From Sulfurospirillum sp. UCH001 (GTDB lineage Bacteria; Campylobacterota; Campylobacteria; Campylobacterales; Sulfurospirillaceae): DNA of 64,000 nucleotides. The notes below the pieces were generated by a model, which saw nothing but the letters and a program-made list of their open reading frames with translations, was not told the DNA's origin and searched no databases. The stretch spans positions 1,488,001 to 1,552,000 of the forward strand of contig NZ_AP014723.1 of assembly GCF_001548035.1 (NCBI RefSeq), written 5' to 3'. Positions 59,093 through 64,000 of the stretch are shown piece after piece (the stretch's first letter is position 1; each line of letters opens with the position of its first letter). Position numbers and translations under genes: made by a program.

Positions 59093-60424
59093 ATGAAACA
59101 TCTACCATTTGCTACGGCAGGCTTTATTGCTACGTTTTTGGGTATCACTACCTTTTTTTCATCAACTCTTTTTGCAGCAGACAATGCTGAAGGTGAGAAG
59201 AGTCGTCTTGCTTCTTTGGCAAAATTCACACGAGTTTTGGCAACTATCGAAAAATATTATGTTGATGATATCAAAATTGATGACATCATTAAAAAATCAA
59301 TAGAAGGTCTTTTAACCAATCTAGATGCACACTCTTCTTACTTAGATGAGAAGCATTTTAAAGATCTCAAAATTCAGACAGAAGGTGAATTTGGTGGTCT
59401 TGGTATTACAGTAGGTCAAAAAGATGGCGCACTGACTGTTATCGCACCAATGGAAGGAACACCTGCAGATAAAGCAGGCATCAAAGCTGGTGACATCATC
59501 CTTAAAATCAATAAACAATCAACACTCAATATGACCATTGATGAAGCGGTTAACTTGATGCGTGGTAAACCAGGTACTGGTATTGAACTTACCGTTGTGC
59601 GTGAAGGCGAAACAAAACCTCTTACAATCTCTATTGTACGCGACATCATTAAAATTGAATCTGTTTATTCTAAAATCATCGAGAATGAAAACATCCTATA
59701 TGTTCGTGTTGTTAACTTCGATAAAAACATCGTTGGTGATGTTCAAGATGCCATTACAAAAAACAAAAATGTTAAAGGTATCGTTTTAGATCTTAGAAAC
59801 AATCCTGGTGGACTTTTAAATCAAGCAGTTGGACTTGTTGACATCTTCATCGATGAAGGCATTATCGTCTCTCAAAAAGGACGTGTTGAGTCTGAAAATG
59901 CTGAATACAAAGCAACCAAATCTGGAACAAACACCAAACTACCACTTGTCGTTTTAGTTAACGGTGGCAGTGCAAGTGCAAGTGAAATTGTCAGTGGTGC
60001 ATTGCAAGATCATAAACGTGCCATTATTATTGGTGAAAAAACCTTTGGAAAAGGCAGCGTTCAAGCCGTTCTTCCAGTCGTTGACAATGAAGCGATTCGT
60101 TTAACCATTGCTCGTTATTATCTCCCAAGTGGACGAACCATCCAAGCAGAGGGTGTAACCCCTGACATTGTTGTATATCCAGGTGATGTTCCACATAAAA
60201 ACAATGAGCAAGCACTTAAAGAAAAAGATCTTAAAAAACATTTAGAGAGTGAACTCAAAAAAGTAGACGATAATAAAACAGACACAAAAGAGACAAAAAC
60301 AAAAGCGAAAACAAAAGAGACAACAAAGAGTGACAAAGAGATCGTGAGTCAAGAAAACTTATTCAAAGACTTACAGTTAAAAAGTGCTGTTGATGCTATC
60401 AAAGTACTTGCTATCAAAAAATAA
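59093..60424 (+). CDS. ctpA: C-terminal processing protease (S41, CtpA/Prc family)
   Basis: S41 proteases trim periplasmic proteins. The 443-residue protein has a signal peptide, a PDZ domain (about 90-170, with [17 protein letters not shown]), and the catalytic [14 protein letters not shown] and [13 protein letters not shown] segments with Ser and Lys. A Lys/Thr-rich low-complexity stretch (about 385-420) near the C-terminus is unusual. GAGGAG is 12 nt from ATG, a long spacing. First gene in a run toward purC. Confidence 0.93.
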   Translation: MKHLPFATAGFIATFLGITTFFSSTLFAADNAEGEKSRLASLAKFTRVLATIEKYYVDDIKIDDIIKKSIEGLLTNLDAHSSYLDEKHFKDLKIQTEGEFGGLGITVGQKDGALTVIAPMEGTPADKAGIKAGDIILKINKQSTLNMTIDEAVNLMRGKPGTGIELTVVREGETKPLTISIVRDIIKIESVYSKIIENENILYVRVVNFDKNIVGDVQDAITKNKNVKGIVLDLRNNPGGLLNQAVGLVDIFIDEGIIVSQKGRVESENAEYKATKSGTNTKLPLVVLVNGGSASASEIVSGALQDHKRAIIIGEKTFGKGSVQAVLPVVDNEAIRLTIARYYLPSGRTIQAEGVTPDIVVYPGDVPHKNNEQALKEKDLKKHLESELKKVDDNKTDTKETKTKAKTKETTKSDKEIVSQENLFKDLQLKSAVDAIKVLAIKK

Positions 60425-60438
60425 TTGAGGAGACACAA

Positions 60439-61152
60439 GTGAATAAAGGTGCTATGTTATACGAAGGCAAAGGTAAAAAACTATTTTTCACAGAAGATGA
60501 AAATCTTTTAATTTCTGAATTCAAAGATGATTTGACAGCATTTAATGCTGAAAAAAAAGGTAATGAAGCAGGAAAAGGTGCACTAAACTGCAAAATCAGT
60601 ACACAACTTTTTCATCTTTTAGAAAAACACGGTATTAAAACACACTTAGTTAAAACACTTGATGACACACATCAATTGATCAAAAAAGTGAAAATTATCC
60701 CTATCGAAGTGGTTGTTAGAAATATTGCAACAGGTTCTTTAGCAAAACGCCTTGGTATTAAAGATGGTACCGTTCTTCCATTCACACTTGTTGAGTTTTA
60801 TTATAAAGATGACGCTCTTGGCGATCCTATTATCAATGATGAGCACTGCTTACTTCTCAATCTTGTAAAAAGCGAATCTGATCTAGAAGAGCTTAAACGT
60901 CTTGGTCGTGAAATTAACGTTATTATGAAAAGCTTCTTTGCTGAGCGTAAACTCAAATTGGTTGACTTTAAAGTAGAATTTGGCGTTGACGTTGAAGGCA
61001 ATATTCTTCTTTCTGATGAAATTAGTCCTGATAGCTGCCGTTTCTGGGATATGGATACTAACGAGAAGTTGGATAAAGACAGATTTAGACAAGGCTTAGG
61101 CGATGTTAAAGTTGCTTATGAAGAAGTCTTAAAACGTATCTTAGCTCATTAA
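60439..61152 (+). CDS. purC: phosphoribosylaminoimidazole-succinocarboxamide synthase
   Basis: PurC adds aspartate in purine synthesis. The 237-residue protein has the family start [13 protein letters not shown], the [15 protein letters not shown] segment, and [16 protein letters not shown] start at 60439, GAGGAG upstream. Followed by purS and purQ, as in Campylobacter. Confidence 0.97.
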   Translation: MNKGAMLYEGKGKKLFFTEDENLLISEFKDDLTAFNAEKKGNEAGKGALNCKISTQLFHLLEKHGIKTHLVKTLDDTHQLIKKVKIIPIEVVVRNIATGSLAKRLGIKDGTVLPFTLVEFYYKDDALGDPIINDEHCLLLNLVKSESDLEELKRLGREINVIMKSFFAERKLKLVDFKVEFGVDVEGNILLSDEISPDSCRFWDMDTNEKLDKDRFRQGLGDVKVAYEEVLKRILAH

Positions 61153-61173
61153 AATCAAAGGAAAAAATAAACG

Positions 61174-61419
61174 ATGAAAGTTATTGTCAATATTCAGCTC
61201 AAAAATGGCGTTTTAGATCCTCAAGGTAAAGCAGTTCATCATGCACTTGCTTCTTTGAAATTTAACGAAGTCAATGAAGTTCGTATCGGAAAACAAATTA
61301 TTCTCGACATTGACGAAAGCGATAAAGCAAAAGCACAAGAGAGAGTAACGATCATGTGTGATGAGCTTTTGGCTAACACCGTTATTGAAGATTACACTAT
61401 TGAGTTCCCAGCATGCTAG
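61174..61419 (+). CDS. purS: phosphoribosylformylglycinamidine synthase subunit PurS
   Basis: PurS bridges PurQ and PurL in FGAM synthase. The 81-residue protein has the family pattern VNIQLKNGVLDPQGKAVHHAL and VRIGKQIILDI. AAGGA precedes the ATG. It overlaps purQ by 7 nt. PurL is not in the window. Confidence 0.95.
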   Translation: MKVIVNIQLKNGVLDPQGKAVHHALASLKFNEVNEVRIGKQIILDIDESDKAKAQERVTIMCDELLANTVIEDYTIEFPAC

Positions 61420-62084
61420 TAGCTGTAGCTGTATTTCCAGGCACAAACTGTGAAATCGACACAAAGTATGCTTTTGAAAAACTAGGACAAGAAGTTGTTC
61501 TCGTTTTTCATAAAGAAGAAAAATTGCCTGAAGGTACAGATCTTGTTGTACTTCCTGGTGGCTTTAGTTATGGCGACTACTTACGAAGTGCTGCCATTGC
61601 TAAGTTCTCTCCTATTATGAAAGCAGTCATTGAATTTGCAAATAATGGCGGAAAAGTTCTTGGAATCTGTAATGGTTTTCAAATGCTTGTTGAAGCACGA
61701 CTTTTACCAGGAGCTATGAAACGCAATGAGAATGTTCACTTTATCTCTCAGTTTCATCACCTTAAAGTAGTTAATAATGAGAATACGTTTTTAAAGAAAT
61801 ACTCTATTGGTGAACTTTTAAATATACCTATTGCGCATGGTGAAGGAAGTTACTATATTGACGATGCAGGACTTAAAGAACTCTATGCAAACAAGCAAGT
61901 CTTATTAACATATTGCGATGAAAAGGGAAATCTAAAAAATCCAAACGGTTCCGTTGATTCAATTGCAGGTATCTGCAATAAAGAAAAAAATGTCTTCGGG
62001 CTTATGCCTCACCCTGAGCGTGCAATTGAAAAGATTTTAGGCTCAGATGATGGTGTAAAAATGCTTGAGGGTTTTATAAACTAA
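61413..62084 (+). CDS. purQ: phosphoribosylformylglycinamidine synthase subunit PurQ (glutaminase)
   Basis: PurQ supplies ammonia from glutamine. The 223-residue class I amidotransferase has LPGGFSYGDYLRSAAIA, the nucleophile Cys in GICNGFQMLVE, and the triad His in GLMPHPERA. It begins inside purS (overlap). Next gene follows by 1 nt. Confidence 0.97.
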   Translation: MLVAVAVFPGTNCEIDTKYAFEKLGQEVVLVFHKEEKLPEGTDLVVLPGGFSYGDYLRSAAIAKFSPIMKAVIEFANNGGKVLGICNGFQMLVEARLLPGAMKRNENVHFISQFHHLKVVNNENTFLKKYSIGELLNIPIAHGEGSYYIDDAGLKELYANKQVLLTYCDEKGNLKNPNGSVDSIAGICNKEKNVFGLMPHPERAIEKILGSDDGVKMLEGFIN

Positions 62085-62085
62085 C

Positions 62086-63180
62086 GTGATGAAGCAATTT
62101 ATCACTCTCATTCTGCTCTCTTTAGCACTCTTAGTGCCTAGCTTCGCTGCTGAAGAGAGCGCATTTTCTGGACGCTCAAAATCCCTTTTCCTTTCCGTTG
62201 AAGAGACTCCTTCAAAAGTTTATGTAGGTCAAGTATTTTCTATCAAACTTAAAGCCATTGTCGCTAACGATAAGATTGATGCTCTTAGCAATACTTTCTC
62301 TAATGCATCCGGTGTTGAAGTTTTAAATCCGCAAAATCCATGGGAACGTTCTCGCGATAATACGTATTACAATACGTTTTATTTTAAAATCAATTCAAAA
62401 TCAGTTGTAATGCCGAGGTTAAGTGTTTCATTGATTGACCGTCAAGAAGCACTTGAAAGCGAAGTGATTGCACTCAACACTCCTTCACAGCTGATTCAAC
62501 TTAAAGCTGATCCTTTTTTTAGTAACGTTATAGCACAAAGCTTAACTGTTAATAAGTATAAAACAACAACCTTTGATGCAAAAAATGTCATTGTTGTTCT
62601 AGAGATAGAAGCAACAGGTGCAAATCTAAAAGATTTTGCACTTAGTGGAGCACCTAAAAGTGGTATTGACTCTTTCTCCGATAATGGAACCAGTCAAAAA
62701 ATCTACTATTATGCTATTTTGCCAAACTATCAAAAAAGTTTTGATTTTACCTATTTTGATCTAACCAGCAACAAATTCAATAAAATAGCACTTCCAATGA
62801 CCATTGAAAGTGATGAAGTTAGTACGCAACTTGGGCTGAATCCAAAAGAGAGTATTTTTGAATTTTACAAAACTGTGGGATATGGTGTTCTTGCATTTAT
62901 CTTTTTCATCATTCTCCTAAGACGTCGTAAATGGTATTATTTTGTTATTTCATTGATTTTTTTGGCTCTCTTTTTCTTAGACCAAAATCCACTCAATAAT
63001 GCTAAATTGAAAAGCAATAGCACCATTAGGATTCTACCAATGGATCGTTCAACAGTATTCTTTACAAACGATAAAATCTTAGATATTGAAAAACTAGGCG
63101 AAAGAGATAACTATATTAAAATCTTGCTACCAGATGGCAAAATCGGATGGACTGAGCGTGAAAATATTATCAAAAATTAG
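62086..63180 (+). CDS. membrane-anchored protein with BatD-like region and C-terminal SH3-like domain
   Basis: No firm function. The 364-residue protein has a signal peptide (MMKQFITLILLSLALLVPSFA), a beta-rich periplasmic region (about 25-255) similar in outline to BatD-type proteins, two adjacent membrane helices (about 266-302), and a short C-terminal domain ending KILLPDGKIGWTERENI, like bacterial SH3. It starts 1 nt after purQ. Campylobacter has a comparable gene between purQ and plsC. Confidence 0.75.
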   Translation: MMKQFITLILLSLALLVPSFAAEESAFSGRSKSLFLSVEETPSKVYVGQVFSIKLKAIVANDKIDALSNTFSNASGVEVLNPQNPWERSRDNTYYNTFYFKINSKSVVMPRLSVSLIDRQEALESEVIALNTPSQLIQLKADPFFSNVIAQSLTVNKYKTTTFDAKNVIVVLEIEATGANLKDFALSGAPKSGIDSFSDNGTSQKIYYYAILPNYQKSFDFTYFDLTSNKFNKIALPMTIESDEVSTQLGLNPKESIFEFYKTVGYGVLAFIFFIILLRRRKWYYFVISLIFLALFFLDQNPLNNAKLKSNSTIRILPMDRSTVFFTNDKILDIEKLGERDNYIKILLPDGKIGWTERENIIKN

Positions 63181-63193
63181 AGGTTTTTATGTG

Positions 63194-63847
63194 ATGATTG
63201 AATTCGTCATCACTGTACTGATTACAATTGTTTTGATGTATACTTTTCGCCAGAACACCCATCCAATCAGACGTGCATGGGGGAAAATGCAAACATTTCT
63301 CATGGGCTTCAGTATCAAACAAATAGGTGAAGTAAACCCTAAAACTACGCTTTTAGTTATGAACCATCAAAGCCTTATTGATATTGTTGCTTTAGAGACA
63401 ATTTACCCAAAAAATCTTTGTTGGATTGCTAAAAAAGAGATTGAAGACATTCCTCTTTTTGGCCATATTATTCCAGCGCCTCGTATGATTTCAATTGACC
63501 GTAAAGATAAACGCTCTATCATTAAGATGATTAAAGAAGGTAAAGAGCGTATTAGTGAAGGACGCGTTCTAGCGATGTTTCCGGAAGGAACACGGGGACG
63601 TGGTGATAGGCTTCTAAAATTTCAAAGTGGGGCAAAAATCTTAGCGGAGAAATTAGAGCTTATCGTTCAACCTGCTATCATTGTAGGAGCGAGACATATT
63701 CTTGATTCTAAAAGCCTTGATGCACATGGTGGAGAAGTTAAAGTTATCTATCTTGATCCTATCGATCCAAAAGAGGATGAAGAGTGGTTTGAAAAAATGT
63801 ATCGTACCATGGAAGAGAGACTCACTCTCGAATTAGCATCCAAATAA
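63194..63847 (+). CDS. plsC: 1-acyl-sn-glycerol-3-phosphate acyltransferase
   Basis: PlsC makes phosphatidic acid from lysophosphatidate at the membrane. The frame is open from 63134, inside the preceding gene; ATG 63194 (MIEFVITVLI) and GTG 63191 both follow GAGG and are likely starts. The protein of about 217 residues has a hydrophobic N-terminus, the acyltransferase motif NHQSLIDIV, and FPEGTRGRGD. Part of the ctpA-purCSQ run. Confidence 0.93.
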   Translation: MIEFVITVLITIVLMYTFRQNTHPIRRAWGKMQTFLMGFSIKQIGEVNPKTTLLVMNHQSLIDIVALETIYPKNLCWIAKKEIEDIPLFGHIIPAPRMISIDRKDKRSIIKMIKEGKERISEGRVLAMFPEGTRGRGDRLLKFQSGAKILAEKLELIVQPAIIVGARHILDSKSLDAHGGEVKVIYLDPIDPKEDEEWFEKMYRTMEERLTLELASK

Positions 63848-63853
63848 TATCCT

Positions 63854-63877
63854 CGAAAGTCACAAAAGTGGCTTTCG
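63854..63877 (+). terminator. stem-loop after plsC
   Basis: CGAAAGTCAC and GTGGCTTTCG form a 10-bp stem with one GU pair and an AAAA loop, 6 nt after the plsC stop. It is followed by CATTCTCTCATTTTT, a moderate T-tract. It probably ends the long ctpA-plsC transcript. Confidence 0.7.
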
Positions 63878-63891
63878 CATTCTCTCATTTT

Positions 63892-63960
63892 TGCTACAAT
63901 AACGCGATTTTTTGGATTTATCAAAAAATTTTTGATATAAAACCTTTTGATAAATCCAAA
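63892..63960 (+). promoter_or_regulatory. extended -10 promoter with a 16-bp inverted-repeat leader
   Basis: TGCTACAAT (63892-63900) is an extended -10 box, so transcription should start near 63907. Almost at that point begins a perfect 16-bp inverted repeat, 63911-63926 with 63945-63960. The spacer contains another TTTTTGATA arm (63929-63937) that could pair with the first arm instead, so two alternative hairpins are possible. The structure precedes the ribosome site of the next gene by 13 nt. Confidence 0.65.
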
Positions 63961-63985
63961 TTATACATACATTAAAGGATAGACC

Positions 63986-64000
63986 ATGTCAAAACATCAA
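63986..64000 (+). CDS. start of a gene cut by the window end
   Basis: ATG at 63986 follows AAAGGA at six bases, and five codons (Met-Ser-Lys-His-Gln) are visible. Nothing can be said about the product. The leader hairpin upstream belongs to this gene. Confidence 0.6.

Overview
The window is about 64 kb of AT-rich chromosome from a member of the Campylobacterota (Epsilonproteobacteria), most like Sulfurospirillum or a close relative. The evidence is gene order shared with Campylobacter and Helicobacter: nudH-lysC-hobA-holB-folP, ligA-tlyA-ribF, rpsO/Rrf2/flhA, cbpA-hspR, htrA with a CprRS-type two-component pair, lolC/secA/lolA, rpmH-rnpA-yidD-yidC-jag-mnmE, and clpB/ctpA/purC-purS-purQ/plsC. 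HobA is a group-specific DnaA partner. The species assignment is inference. No rRNA, tRNA, CRISPR array, IS element or prophage was seen, and coding density is very high.

Layout. 1-5.2 kb (+): DegT-fold protein, lpxK, argB, thrC, kdsB. 5.2-12.8 kb: dsbD and a small partner gene, ppk2, an HD-GYP protein, and the hrcA-grpE-dnaK heat-shock operon. 12.9-18.9 kb: a two-gene HTH/small-protein operon, rpsO, an Rrf2 regulator with flhA, a DHH phosphoesterase, cmoA. 19-28.7 kb: a diguanylate cyclase, then a long minus-strand run of tightly packed genes for DNA replication, folate, lysine and RNA turnover. 28.8-41.2 kb: hemW, a Kef-type antiporter, hspR, cbpA, htrA, CprRS-like genes, a lolC-like permease, secA, lolA. 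41.2-49.8 kb: a large heme-c/GGDEF/EAL sensor, nhaA, and the mnmE-jag-yidC-yidD-rnpA-rpmH cluster. 49.9-54.4 kb: a four-gene adenosylcobalamin-dependent glutamate mutase operon ending in an adenylating ligase. This is the most accessory-looking part. 54.5-64 kb: a small tetraheme cytochrome, rraA, a Cys-rich protein, clpB, ctpA, purCSQ, a membrane protein, plsC, and the first codons of another gene.

Main points of interest. (1) mnmE and rnpA have intact, family-like N-termini but no ATG, GTG or TTG start; the best starts are AUA for mnmE (overlapping the jag stop) and AUU for rnpA (inside rpmH). (2) The first aminotransferase-like protein has Ala where the PLP-binding Lys should be. (3) glmS-glmE-glmL plus a stand-alone adenylation enzyme resembles the enzyme logic that makes and activates 3-methylaspartate in some actinobacterial natural-product pathways. 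(4) HAIR-like HspR operators can be read at three sigma70 promoters (hrcA, cbpA, clpB), with a CIRCE half-site also at hrcA, giving a coherent heat-shock regulon. (5) A perfect 16-bp inverted repeat forms the leader of the last, truncated gene.
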